From: Acidimicrobiales bacterium
GTDB lineage: Bacteria > Actinomycetota > Acidimicrobiia > Acidimicrobiales > MedAcidi-G1
DNA length: 64,000 nucleotides
Assembly: GCA_022452145.1 (NCBI GenBank)
Contig: JAKURY010000005.1
Coordinates: forward strand, 39,460-103,459
Direction: 5' to 3'
This document shows positions 25,973 to 34,304 of this stretch, in pieces (the first letter of the stretch is position 1; each line of letters starts with the position of its first letter). The translations under genes and the position numbers were made by a program. The notes under the pieces were generated by a model. That model saw only the letters and a program-made list of their open reading frames with translations, was not told the DNA's origin and did not search any database.

Positions 25973-27235
25973 GTGCGCTGTGAGATCGTCGCCGTCGGCA
26001 CCGAGCTGCTGCTTGGCCAGATCGTGGACACGAACTCCTCGTGGATCGGCGAGCGCCTGGCCCTGGCCGGGATCGACTGCCACCGGCACACCGCGGTGGG
26101 CGACAACCGGGAGCGGATGAAGGTCGCCTTCACCGAGGCACTGGATCGTTCCGATGCGGTGATCGTCACCGGGGGACTGGGGCCCACCCAGGACGACATC
26201 ACCCGTGAGGTGCTGGCCGAGGTGCTGGGGGTGGATCTGGTTCGGGATCCCGACGTGGTGGTCCGGATCGAGGCGGTGTTCGGCGGGAGGGGGCGCCCCA
26301 TGCCGGCCAGCAACCTGCGCCAGGCCGACGTGCCGGTCGGGGCAACCACGATCGCCCAGATGCCGGGGACCGCACCCGGCCTGGTCTGCCCGGTGGGAGC
26401 GGGTGGCGACGACAGTCCGAAGGTGATCTACGCGGTGCCCGGCGTGCCGTGGGAGATGCAGCAGATGCTGGATGGAACGGTCCTCCCCGACCTGAAGCGG
26501 CGGGCCGGTATCTCCAGCGTCATCCGGTCGCGCACGTTGCGCACCTGGGGGCGTTCGGAGTCGGGCCTGGCGGAGGACCTGGCCGCCGAGATCGATCGCC
26601 TCGACGCCGAGGGTGGCCCGACGATCGCCTTCCTGGCCAGCGGTATGGAGGGCCTGAAGGTCCGGATCACCGCCAAGGCACCCACCGACAACGAGGTCGA
26701 CGACCTGCTGGCCGACGAGGAGGCCCGGGTGCGGGCCATCGTTGGCCCCATCGTCTTCGGCGTGGACGACCAGACCATGGAGTCGGTCGTGCTGGACCTG
26801 CTGGTTGACCAGGGCCTCCGTATGGCCACCGCTGAGTCTCTGACCGGTGGGATGGTCGGATCCCGCCTGACCGACGTCCCGGGTTCCAGCCGGGCCTTCG
26901 TGGGCTCCGTCGTTGCATACGACGGCGACGTCAAGCGGTCGCTGCTCGGGGTTCCTGACGGCCCGGTGGTCGGCGAGGCGGCGGTGACCGCCATGGCGGC
27001 CAACGTGTGCGGGGTGCTGGGGGCCGACGTGTCGGTGGCCGTCACCGGGGTGGCCGGACCGGGGCCCCAGGAGGGCGAGGAGTCGGGCACGGTGTGGATG
27101 GCCACCTGCGTGGACGGGGTCGTGGAGGTGGTGCGTACCCGCTGGCCGTTCGACCGCACCCGGATACGGCAGTTCACCGTGATCACGGTTCTCGACGCCC
27201 TGCGCCTGCGCCTGCTGGCCCGGCGCGACGCCTGA
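25973..27235 (+). CDS. cinA: CinA-family protein (NMN deamidase/competence-damage protein)
   Basis: The 420-residue protein has the N-terminal MoCF-like domain (RCEIVAVGTELLLGQIVDTN, VTGGLGPTQDDITRE, YAVPGVPWEM) and the C-terminal CinA domain (LRMATAESLTGGMVGSRLTD, VAYDGDVKRSLLGV, VAVTGVAGPGP). The C-terminal domain is a nicotinamide mononucleotide deamidase in characterised members and the N-terminal domain an ADP-ribose pyrophosphatase. In Gram-positives cinA often precedes recA, and recA lies nearby here. The GTG start has a GA-rich ribosome site upstream. Confidence 0.93.
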   Translation: MRCEIVAVGTELLLGQIVDTNSSWIGERLALAGIDCHRHTAVGDNRERMKVAFTEALDRSDAVIVTGGLGPTQDDITREVLAEVLGVDLVRDPDVVVRIEAVFGGRGRPMPASNLRQADVPVGATTIAQMPGTAPGLVCPVGAGGDDSPKVIYAVPGVPWEMQQMLDGTVLPDLKRRAGISSVIRSRTLRTWGRSESGLAEDLAAEIDRLDAEGGPTIAFLASGMEGLKVRITAKAPTDNEVDDLLADEEARVRAIVGPIVFGVDDQTMESVVLDLLVDQGLRMATAESLTGGMVGSRLTDVPGSSRAFVGSVVAYDGDVKRSLLGVPDGPVVGEAAVTAMAANVCGVLGADVSVAVTGVAGPGPQEGEESGTVWMATCVDGVVEVVRTRWPFDRTRIRQFTVITVLDALRLRLLARRDA

Positions 27236-27254
27236 GCCTCCCGACTCGACGACC

Positions 27255-27749
27255 GTGCGCCTGTTCGTCGCCGCCCACCCCACGACGCCGGCCGTCGTCG
27301 CCATCGACCGCCTGCCCCGACCCGAGGCTCCGGGGGTGCGGTGGCTGCCTGCCGAGCAGTGGCACGTGACCCTGCGATTCCTGGGCGAGGCCGATCCCGA
27401 GGCGGCCAGCGCCGCCCTGGCCGGCCTGTCGGCGGTTCCGGTCGAAGCCGTCCTGGGACCCTCCACCCTCCTGCTGGGAGATGCCGTGCTGGTGGCCCCG
27501 GTGGCGGGGTTGGACGGGCTGGCCGCAGCGGTGGCAGCGGTGACCGCCGGGGTCGGGGAGCCTCCGGAGGACCGCCCGTTCTTCGGCCACATCACGTTGT
27601 GCCGGTTCCGGGACGAGCCGCCACCCGGGGCCGTCGGGGCGGCGACCTCGACGACGTTCCCGGTTGACGAGGTGGCCCTGGTCCGGAGTCGAACGCTGCC
27701 AGGTGGTGCTGTCCACGACGTGCTGGAACGGTTCGTGCTCGCCGGCTGA
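27255..27749 (+). CDS. thpR: RNA 2',3'-cyclic phosphodiesterase (2H family)
   Basis: A 164-residue member of the 2H phosphoesterase superfamily with both His-x-Thr motifs: WHVTLRFLGE near residue 37 and GHITLCRF near 112. These give the catalytic His pair, although the second motif usually reads HxTxAR. ThpR (formerly 2'-5' RNA ligase) opens 2',3'-cyclic phosphates on RNA. The GTG start lies 19 nt after cinA, so it probably closes the rimO-pgsA-cinA unit. Confidence 0.9.
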   Translation: MRLFVAAHPTTPAVVAIDRLPRPEAPGVRWLPAEQWHVTLRFLGEADPEAASAALAGLSAVPVEAVLGPSTLLLGDAVLVAPVAGLDGLAAAVAAVTAGVGEPPEDRPFFGHITLCRFRDEPPPGAVGAATSTTFPVDEVALVRSRTLPGGAVHDVLERFVLAG

Positions 27750-27770
27750 GGCGGGCTCCGCGGTCCTCTG

Positions 27771-28214
27771 TCAGCCGTCGGGGTGCTCGTCGAAGACCAG
27801 GCAGGCCGAGTTGATGCAGTAGCGCTCGCCTGTCGCCCCGGGGCCGTCGGGGAACACGTGGCCGAGGTGGGCGCCGCACGAGGCACAGGTGGTCTCGGTG
27901 CGGACCATGCCGAGGCTGGAGTCGGTCCGGACGTCGACGGCGGCAGCACCCGACGGCGTGGTGAAGCTCGGCCAGCCCGACCCGGAGTCGTACTTGTCGT
28001 CGCTGTCGAAGAGCGCCTCGCCGCAGGCGGCGCAGCGGTAGGTGCCATCCCGCTTCTCGTCCAGCAGGCTGCCGGTGAAGGCACGCTCGGTGCCGGCATC
28101 CTGGGTGCAGTACAGGGTCATAGACCCCAGGCGGTCCGCCAGGCCGGGGTGACTGTCGGTGTGGGCGGCCCGCTTCTCCTCGGGGCTGCGGGTGTCGGTC
28201 CGGTCATCGTCCAT
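27771..28214 (-). CDS. msrB: Peptide methionine (R)-S-oxide reductase MsrB
   Basis: MsrB reduces the R form of methionine sulfoxide in proteins. The 147-residue product has the two zinc CxxC pairs (CAACG and CASCG), [21 protein letters not shown], and the catalytic Cys in RYCINSACL. The residue after NSA is Cys where many relatives have Ser or Ala, so an extra thiol lies near the active site. It is convergent with thpR and divergent from recA. A -10-like TACCGT is 8 nt before the ATG. Confidence 0.95.
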   Translation of the reverse strand: MDDDRTDTRSPEEKRAAHTDSHPGLADRLGSMTLYCTQDAGTERAFTGSLLDEKRDGTYRCAACGEALFDSDDKYDSGSGWPSFTTPSGAAAVDVRTDSSLGMVRTETTCASCGAHLGHVFPDGPGATGERYCINSACLVFDEHPDG

Positions 28215-28222
28215 GTCGACCG

Positions 28223-28228
28223 ACGGTA
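28223..28228 (-). promoter_or_regulatory. -10-like hexamer TACCGT on msrB start
   Basis: On the minus strand TACCGT lies 8 nt before the msrB ATG at 28214. It fits the leaderless pattern of the window. Confidence 0.45.
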
Positions 28229-28267
28229 CTCCCCGGCCGGACCGGGGGCGCTCTGTATAGGGGGTAC

Positions 28268-28297
28268 TTGCATCGAACGCCTGTTCGCAATTACGCT
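28268..28297 (+). promoter_or_regulatory. recA promoter with LexA operator
   Basis: A -35 TTGCAT (28268-28273) is followed directly by a perfect SOS box CGAACGCCTGTTCG (28274-28287; consensus CGAAC-N4-GTTCG) and a -10 TACGCT (28292-28297), with an 18-bp spacer. LexA bound here would block RNA polymerase. The transcript would carry a leader of about 110 nt before recA. Confidence 0.82.
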
Positions 28298-28416
28298 CTT
28301 GTCATTCGATCCGGATCCGTTGTCACAGGTCCTCCCTAGGGTCACCTCCGACAACCCCGGCAGACACCAAGTCAGACGACCAGGACCGCGAGGGTCCGGA
28401 GAACACGGAGCACACC

Positions 28417-29520
28417 ATGGCGAAGCACGGCAGGACGATGAGCAGCGGCGACCTCGAGGCGGGGGACGAGCGCAACAAGGCCCTGGACATGGCCCTCAGC
28501 CAGATAGAGAAGCAGTTCGGCGCCGGTGCCGTCATGAAGATGGGCGACAAGGGCTCCATGTCGATCGAGACGGTGCCAACCGGCGCCCTGGCGCTGGACA
28601 TGGCGCTCGGCATCGGTGGAATCCCCAGGGGTCGCGTCATCGAGATCTTCGGGCCGGAAGGCTCGGGCAAGACCACGCTGGCCACCCACGTGGTGGCCGA
28701 GGCCCAGCGAAACGGCGGCATCTGCGCCTACATAGACGCCGAACACGCCATGGACCCGACCTACGCCCGGGCCATCGGCGTCGACGTCGACGAGCTGCTC
28801 ATCTCCCAGCCCGACACCGGGGAGCAGGCCCTGGAGATCGCCGACATGCTCATCCGCTCCGGAGCCCTCGACGTGGTGGTCATCGACTCGGTTGCCGCCC
28901 TCACCCCACGAGCCGAGATCGAGGGCGAGATGGGCGACGCCCACGTCGGCCTACAGGCCCGGCTCATGTCCCAGGCCCTGCGCAAGCTCACCTCGAACCT
29001 GAACAAGTCCAAGACGATCCTCATCTTCATCAACCAGTTGCGGGAGAAGATCGGCGTGATGTTCGGTTCCCCGGAGACCACGCCGGGTGGCCGGGCGCTG
29101 AAGTTCTACTCGTCGGTCCGCCTCGACATCCGCCGGATCGAGGCCATCAAGGACGGCCTCGAGGTGGTGGGCAACCGCACCCGGGTCAAGGTGGTCAAGA
29201 ACAAGTGCGCACCGCCCTTCCGCCAGGCCGAGTTCGACATCATGTACGGGCGGGGCATCAGCCGGGAGGGCTCGGTGGTCGACCTCGGCGTGGACCTCGG
29301 CATCGTCATGAAGTCGGGGGCCTGGTACACGTACGAGGGCGAGCAGCTCGGTCAGGGCCGGGAGAACGCCAAGAAGTTCCTGGTCGACAACCCCGAGGTC
29401 ATGGTCGAGATCACCGACCGGGTCTGGCGGGAGGTCCGGCCTCCCGAGGAGACCGAACCCGAGGCGGCTGCCGACGAGTTCACCGAGGCCGACGACCTGC
29501 CGATCTCGCTGGACGACTGA
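28417..29520 (+). CDS. recA: Recombinase RecA
   Basis: RecA forms filaments on single-stranded DNA, catalyses strand exchange and triggers LexA self-cleavage. The 367-residue protein has Walker [10 protein letters not shown] at 79-87, [21 protein letters not shown], the L2 region with [20 protein letters not shown], and [15 protein letters not shown]. The ATG gives a short actinobacterial N-terminus ([12 protein letters not shown]). It has an SOS operator upstream. The regulator gene recX, often next to recA in actinobacteria, is not downstream here; miaB follows. Confidence 0.98.
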   Translation: MAKHGRTMSSGDLEAGDERNKALDMALSQIEKQFGAGAVMKMGDKGSMSIETVPTGALALDMALGIGGIPRGRVIEIFGPEGSGKTTLATHVVAEAQRNGGICAYIDAEHAMDPTYARAIGVDVDELLISQPDTGEQALEIADMLIRSGALDVVVIDSVAALTPRAEIEGEMGDAHVGLQARLMSQALRKLTSNLNKSKTILIFINQLREKIGVMFGSPETTPGGRALKFYSSVRLDIRRIEAIKDGLEVVGNRTRVKVVKNKCAPPFRQAEFDIMYGRGISREGSVVDLGVDLGIVMKSGAWYTYEGEQLGQGRENAKKFLVDNPEVMVEITDRVWREVRPPEETEPEAAADEFTEADDLPISLDD

Positions 29521-29583
29521 CGTCCTTCCTTCCCGGGCTTCCTGACGGCCCCGGTACCGGTCCCCTCCCCGGTGTCGGGGCCG

Positions 29584-29589
29584 TAGCCT
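29584..29589 (+). promoter_or_regulatory. -10-like hexamer TAGCCT on miaB start
   Basis: TAGCCT lies 7 nt before the miaB GTG at 29597. The interval after recA also holds a GGCCCC/GGGGCC hairpin (about 29549-29583) that could end the recA transcript. Confidence 0.5.
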
Positions 29590-29596
29590 TCGTGGC

Positions 29597-31060
29597 GTGA
29601 AGCGGTCCTACGCGGTGCGCACCTACGGGTGCCAGATGAACGAGCACGACAGCGAGCGCATCGCCGGCCTGCTCGAGGCCGACGGGATGGTGCCGGCAGC
29701 GTCGGAGGCCGAGGCCGACGTCATCATCCTCAACACCTGCTGCATCCGCGAGAACGCCGACAACAGGCTCTATGGGGCGTTGGGCAACCTCAAGGCCCTG
29801 AAGGAGGCCCGGCCGGACCTCCAGGTGGCGGTCGGCGGTTGCCTGGCCCAGAAGGACCGCGACCGGATCCAGGCGCGGGCCGGCCACGTCGACGTCGTCT
29901 TCGGGACCCACAACGTGCATCGGGCCGCCGAGCTCCTGGTCGAGGCCAGGGAGCACGGCCCGATCATGGAGATCCTGGAGGAGACGGTACGCAACGATGC
30001 TGACGCCTTTCCGTCGGCACTGCCCGCCCAGCGCGACGCCAACCACAAGGCCTGGGTGACCATCCAGATCGGTTGTGACAACAGCTGTGCCTTCTGCATT
30101 GTCCCGGCGGTCCGTGGCCCGGAGATGAGCCGTCCGTTCGGTGAGATGGTGGCCGAGGTGGAGGCCCTGGCCGCCGACGGCGTCACCGAGGTGACCCTCT
30201 TGGGACAGAATGTGAACTCCTACGGGCGCGACCTGACGTTGCGCCTCAGGTCGACCGACGACTGGAAGGCCGACCGTCACGAGGCGGGCGCGGCCTGGGC
30301 CGACGAGGCCGGCCGACGGGTTCGCCCGCTGTTCGCCGACCTCCTGACGGCCGTCGGCGCCGTGGAGGGCATCCGACGGGTCCGGTTCACCAGCCCGCAT
30401 CCCAAGGACCTGCGGCCGGAGACCATCTCGGCGATGGCAGGGACCCCGGAGGTGTGCGAGCACCTGCACCTGCCGCTCCAGTCCGGGAGCGACCGCATTC
30501 TGGCTGCCATGCACCGCGGCTACACCGCCGAGCGCTACCTGGAGCGCCTGGCGGCAGCGCGGGCCGGGATCCACGATCTGGCCGTCACCACCGACCTCAT
30601 AGTCGGTTTCCCGGGTGAGACCGAGGCCGACTTCGAGTCCACCCTTGAGGTGGTGGCCGAAGCGGCATACGACTCGGCCTACTGCTTCGTGTTCTCGCCC
30701 CGCGAGGGGACCGAGGCGGCCGCCATGGTCGACCGGTTCGTCGACCACGACGTGTGCGTCGACCGCTTCGAAAGGCTCCAGGGCGTCCTGAAGCGCTCGG
30801 CGGGGATCACCCATCAGGCCCGGCTGGGTCGGATCGAGGAGGTGGTCATCGAGGGACCCGCCAAGCGGGAGCCCGACCAGGTCACCGGCCGGACCAGACA
30901 GAACAAGCTCGTGCACCTCCCGGAGTCGGACGGTCTCCGGACCGGTGCCTACGCCGACGTCCGGATTGTGGGTGCCGCCACCCACTATCTCCACGGAGAG
31001 CTCGTGGAGGTCACCGCTGCAGCGCGGCACCGACGCCGGATACCCGTCGCATCGGCCTGA
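29597..31060 (+). CDS. miaB: tRNA-2-methylthio-N6-dimethylallyladenosine synthase MiaB
   Basis: MiaB adds the 2-methylthio group to i6A37 of tRNAs. The 487-residue radical-SAM protein has the N-terminal cluster motif VRTYGCQMNEHDSERI, NTCCIRENAD, and GGCLAQKD, the radical-SAM CxxxCxxC in GCDNSCAFCIVPAVRG, and a C-terminal TRAM domain. Its substrate is made by MiaA, encoded 5 nt downstream. It is a paralogue of RimO at 24111; TYGCQMN versus LGCPKNQVDS separates the two. Confidence 0.96.
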   Translation: MKRSYAVRTYGCQMNEHDSERIAGLLEADGMVPAASEAEADVIILNTCCIRENADNRLYGALGNLKALKEARPDLQVAVGGCLAQKDRDRIQARAGHVDVVFGTHNVHRAAELLVEAREHGPIMEILEETVRNDADAFPSALPAQRDANHKAWVTIQIGCDNSCAFCIVPAVRGPEMSRPFGEMVAEVEALAADGVTEVTLLGQNVNSYGRDLTLRLRSTDDWKADRHEAGAAWADEAGRRVRPLFADLLTAVGAVEGIRRVRFTSPHPKDLRPETISAMAGTPEVCEHLHLPLQSGSDRILAAMHRGYTAERYLERLAAARAGIHDLAVTTDLIVGFPGETEADFESTLEVVAEAAYDSAYCFVFSPREGTEAAAMVDRFVDHDVCVDRFERLQGVLKRSAGITHQARLGRIEEVVIEGPAKREPDQVTGRTRQNKLVHLPESDGLRTGAYADVRIVGAATHYLHGELVEVTAAARHRRRIPVASA

Positions 31061-31065
31061 TCCGA

Positions 31066-31992
31066 ATGAGGCCCAATGGGCACCTGGTGATCGTTGGCGC
31101 CACCGCCTCGGGCAAGTCGGTGCTGGCCATGGAGCTCGCCCGACGACGGCCCGGTGTCGAGTTGGTCTCCATGGACTCCATGGCCCTCTACCGGGGCATG
31201 GACGTCGGCACCACGGCCCCGACCGCGGCGGAGCGTGCCGAGGTCCCACACCATCTCGTGGACCTGGTGAACCCGACCGAGGACTTCACCGTGTCCGAGT
31301 TCCAGGTGGCGGCCCGTCGGGCCCTCGACGACATGGAGGGTCGGGGAGCGAGGGCGGTGCTCGTCGGGGGGACAGGCCTCCACGTCCGGGCAGTGGTCGA
31401 CGACCTGGAGATTCCCGGGCGGTACGACGAGGTGCGTGTGGCACTGGACGCCGATGACGACACGCCGGGGCTCCACACCCGTCTGGCCGGACTGGACCCG
31501 GTGGCCGCCGGGCGGATGGAGCCCACCAACCGCCGTCGTGTGGTCCGTGCCCTTGAGGTGACCCTCGGTTCGGGACGGCCCTTCTCGTCTTTCGGGCCGG
31601 GCCTGGAGGCCTACCCGGCGACGCCGTTCACCCAGGTCGGCCTCCGCGTCGACCGGGAGGTTCTGGACCGCCGGATCGCAGATCGCTACCGGCACCAGCT
31701 CGAGGATGGCTTCCTCGACGAGGTCCGCTGGCTGGCAGCCCTTGACGGTGGACCGTCCCGCTCGGCGGCACAGGCCCTCGGCTACAGCGAGTTGCTGGCG
31801 CACCTCCGTGGCGAGTGCACCCTGGCCGACGCCATCGCCGATGCCGTGGCGGCAACCCGGCGCTTTGCCCGCCGCCAGGAGCGGTGGTTCCGGCGGGATC
31901 CCAGGATCGAGTGGTTCGACGTGGGCGCCGACCCCCTGAAGGTCCTGGAAGCGGTGCTGGAGCGGTTCGACCGCTGTGGGGATCCCGGATGA
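31066..31992 (+). CDS. miaA: tRNA dimethylallyltransferase MiaA
   Basis: MiaA transfers a dimethylallyl group to N6 of A37 in tRNAs reading UNN codons. The 308-residue protein has the P-loop VGATASGKS near residue 10, ELVSMDSMALYRGMDVGTTAP, HHLVDLVNP, and VGGTGLHVRAVVDDL. The C-terminal part has QALGYSELLAHLRGE and ARRQERWFRRD. The ATG at 31066 directly precedes the P-loop region and lies 5 nt after miaB. Together miaB and miaA make ms2i6A. Confidence 0.96.
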   Translation: MRPNGHLVIVGATASGKSVLAMELARRRPGVELVSMDSMALYRGMDVGTTAPTAAERAEVPHHLVDLVNPTEDFTVSEFQVAARRALDDMEGRGARAVLVGGTGLHVRAVVDDLEIPGRYDEVRVALDADDDTPGLHTRLAGLDPVAAGRMEPTNRRRVVRALEVTLGSGRPFSSFGPGLEAYPATPFTQVGLRVDREVLDRRIADRYRHQLEDGFLDEVRWLAALDGGPSRSAAQALGYSELLAHLRGECTLADAIADAVAATRRFARRQERWFRRDPRIEWFDVGADPLKVLEAVLERFDRCGDPG

Positions 31993-32041
31993 GCCTGCAC
32001 ACAGGCTTTGAACGGGTCGTGGCTACGGGTCGGTGGTGGGC

Positions 32042-32047
32042 GAGACT
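32042..32047 (+). promoter_or_regulatory. Candidate -10 variant GAGACT on dapF start
   Basis: GAGACT lies 6 nt before the GTG at 32054. It keeps the A2 and T6 positions of TANNNT. The same hexamer with the same spacing precedes the lipoprotein gene at 60156. Weaker than the TANNNT cases. Confidence 0.3.
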
Positions 32048-32053
32048 GGTGTC

Positions 32054-32896
32054 GTGGAGCTGACCAGACACCACGGCCTCGGCAACGACTTCCTGATCAC
32101 GTTCGCCGATGACGTTCCTACCGATGCTGCCGACGTGGCGCGCCGGCTGTGCGACCGCATGGACGGGATCGGGGCCGATGGACTGGTGTTCGGCACGCCG
32201 GTCGCCAGTTCCGGAGAGGCGGACTGGAGGTTCACCCTGTTCAACAGCGACGGCAGCCCCGCCGAGGTGAGCGGAAACGGCCTGCGGTGCTTCGGCCATG
32301 CGCTGCTCCGCAGGCAGGCCGATGGAACCTCCGGCCTGGAGGCCGTCGTCGAGACGCCAGCTGGACACCGACGGATCACCCTCGTCGGGTCGGCGACCGA
32401 TCTCGAGGTGGATGCCACCGTGGAGATGGGCGTCGCCGGAACCGGTCCATCGATCGAGGGCCTGGACCTCGACCTCGGTGGGTTTCCCGTGCAGGCCGTG
32501 GACAGCACTGACTTCGGCAATCCGCACCTGGTGGTCGTCGTCGACGATCCCGGTGCGGTGGACCTGGCGTCCGTGGGTCCTGTGATCGAGTCGTTCTTCA
32601 GCCCGGTCGGCTGCAACGTCAACCTGGTGTCCGTGGTCGACCGGTCGGCTGTGCGGCTGCGCACCTGGGAACGCGGGGCCGGGCTGACCAGGGCGTGCGG
32701 ATCGGGCGCCTGTGCGGCTACCCACGTGCTCCACTGTCTGGGCCTGGTCGAGGACGTGGTGGAGGTCCGGATGCTCGGCGGTGCGGCGACAGTCACGATC
32801 GGCGAACCTGTACGGCTCGCCGGACCGGTCACCTTCGTCGAGGTCCACACGGCGACCACCGGTTCCGACCCCTACGGACCCCCTGGCGATGGGTGA
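32054..32896 (+). CDS. dapF: Diaminopimelate epimerase (Ser in place of the first catalytic Cys)
   Basis: DapF converts LL- to meso-diaminopimelate, for peptidoglycan and lysine, using two facing cysteines. This 280-residue protein has the N-terminus ELTRHHGLGNDFL, GIGADGLVF, FNSDGSPAEVSGNGLRCFG, FGNPHLVV and RACGSGACA. The second catalytic Cys is present (C215), but residue 73, Cys in characterised enzymes, is Ser (codon AGC). Start: the GTG at 32054 gives the standard N-terminus; a GTG at 32033 would add seven residues. It overlaps hflX by 8 nt. Confidence 0.88.
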   Translation: MELTRHHGLGNDFLITFADDVPTDAADVARRLCDRMDGIGADGLVFGTPVASSGEADWRFTLFNSDGSPAEVSGNGLRCFGHALLRRQADGTSGLEAVVETPAGHRRITLVGSATDLEVDATVEMGVAGTGPSIEGLDLDLGGFPVQAVDSTDFGNPHLVVVVDDPGAVDLASVGPVIESFFSPVGCNVNLVSVVDRSAVRLRTWERGAGLTRACGSGACAATHVLHCLGLVEDVVEVRMLGGAATVTIGEPVRLAGPVTFVEVHTATTGSDPYGPPGDG

Positions 32897-34304
32897 TCCC
32901 ACCGACCTCGAGGAGGTGCCGTACCAGGAGTCGGACCAGGAGACGCACCGGGGCGCGTTCGGCGAGTTCGCTGGCGAGTCGACCGGCCTTATCGACCGGG
33001 CGTTCAGGGAGCGCATCGTCCTCGCCGGTGTCACCCTGGGTCGCTCCGACCCGGAGGCAACCGACGCCTCGATGGACGAGTTGGCACGTCTGGTCGAGAC
33101 GGCCGGGGCGGACCCGGTGGCCCGGGTCCTCCAGCATCGCGATTCCCCGGACCGGGCGACCTACGTCGGCAGGGGAAAGGTCCACGAGATCCGGACGGTG
33201 TCCGAGACGCTCGACGCCGACACCGTGGTCTTCGACAACGACCTCACGCCGGCCCAGCAGGGCAACCTCGAGGAGATCCTGAACCGCACCGCGCTGGATC
33301 GCACGGCGGTAATCCTCGACATCTTCGCCCAAAACGCCACCAGCCCCGAGGGAAAGGCGCAGGTGGAGTTGGCCCAGCTCCGGTACCGGCTGCCCCGGCT
33401 GCGGCGGTCCGGCCGCACGTTCAGCCAGCAGGCCGGCGGCATCGGCACCCGGGGCCCCGGCGAGACCCAGTTGGAGGTGGACCGACGACGGCTCATGCGT
33501 CGGGTCACCCGCCTCGAGTCCGACCTCCGCCGGATCCGCAAGAACCGCTCCACCCAGTCCAAGGCCCGCAAGCAGACCAGCAACCGGGCGGTGGCCATCG
33601 TGGGCTACACGAACGCAGGCAAGTCGACGCTGTTGAACCACCTGACGGACGCCGAGGTCCTGGTGGAGGACCGTCTCTTCGCCACCCTGGATGCCACCAC
33701 GCGACGGCTCCAGCTGCCCGGTGGCGAGGCGGTGTTCCTGAGCGACACGGTCGGCTTCGTACGAAAGCTGCCCCACCAGCTGGTCGAGGCATTCAAGTCC
33801 ACCCTCGATGTGGTGGTCGACGCCGACCTGCTGGTCCACGTCGTGGATGCCTCGGACCCGGACCCGGAGGGCTCCATCGCCGCCGTGCGAGCGGTGCTCA
33901 CCGAGATCGGTGCCGACCGGGTACCCGAGCTCTTCGCCTTCAACAAGGCCGATCTGGCACCGGCGGCGGCGAAGCGCCTGGTCGATCGGGAGCCCGGCTC
34001 GGTAGCCGTCTCGGCGACGCTCGGCGAGGGCTTCGACGACCTGTTGGCCATGGTCGGTCGCCGCCTCCGCCGCCAGGCCGTCGTGGCCGCCCTCTTCGTG
34101 CCCTATGCCCGCGGGGACGTCCTGGCCATGGCCCACCGCGAGGGCGAGGTGCTCGACATCGAGGAGGCCGCCGACGGCTGGGCGCTGAGGGTCCGGGTAG
34201 ACGAGGGCTCAGCGGGCCGCCTGGCCGCATTCCGGGTCGATGTGGACGTCCCGACCGGGGATGTGGATGCCCCAGCGGGGCACGAAGAGGCCGACCGACC
34301 GTGA
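32889..34304 (+). CDS. hflX: GTPase HflX
   Basis: HflX is a ribosome-associated GTPase that splits or rescues stalled 70S ribosomes. The 471-residue protein has the N-terminal HflX domain (RATYVGRGKVHEIR, VFDNDLTPAQQGNLEE, DIFAQNATSPEGKAQVELAQ, GGIGTRGPGETQLEVDRRR) and the G domain with P-loop VGYTNAGKSTLLN, DTVGFVRKLPHQLVEAF and NKAD. The ATG at 32889 overlaps the dapF end. Downstream dapC overlaps its stop (GTGA), so dapF-hflX-dapC are likely co-transcribed. Confidence 0.95.
   Translation: MGDPTDLEEVPYQESDQETHRGAFGEFAGESTGLIDRAFRERIVLAGVTLGRSDPEATDASMDELARLVETAGADPVARVLQHRDSPDRATYVGRGKVHEIRTVSETLDADTVVFDNDLTPAQQGNLEEILNRTALDRTAVILDIFAQNATSPEGKAQVELAQLRYRLPRLRRSGRTFSQQAGGIGTRGPGETQLEVDRRRLMRRVTRLESDLRRIRKNRSTQSKARKQTSNRAVAIVGYTNAGKSTLLNHLTDAEVLVEDRLFATLDATTRRLQLPGGEAVFLSDTVGFVRKLPHQLVEAFKSTLDVVVDADLLVHVVDASDPDPEGSIAAVRAVLTEIGADRVPELFAFNKADLAPAAAKRLVDREPGSVAVSATLGEGFDDLLAMVGRRLRRQAVVAALFVPYARGDVLAMAHREGEVLDIEEAADGWALRVRVDEGSAGRLAAFRVDVDVPTGDVDAPAGHEEADRP

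Noticed and set aside
24989-28099. A minus-strand open frame of about 1000 codons across rimO, pgsA, cinA and thpR
   Set aside because: It is a GC-rich shadow of well-supported plus-strand genes, rich in Arg, Pro, His and Gly, and has no recognisable domain.
27771-28214. Selenocysteine-containing MsrB
   Set aside because: The catalytic codon is Cys in RYCINS and there is no in-frame TGA at that position.
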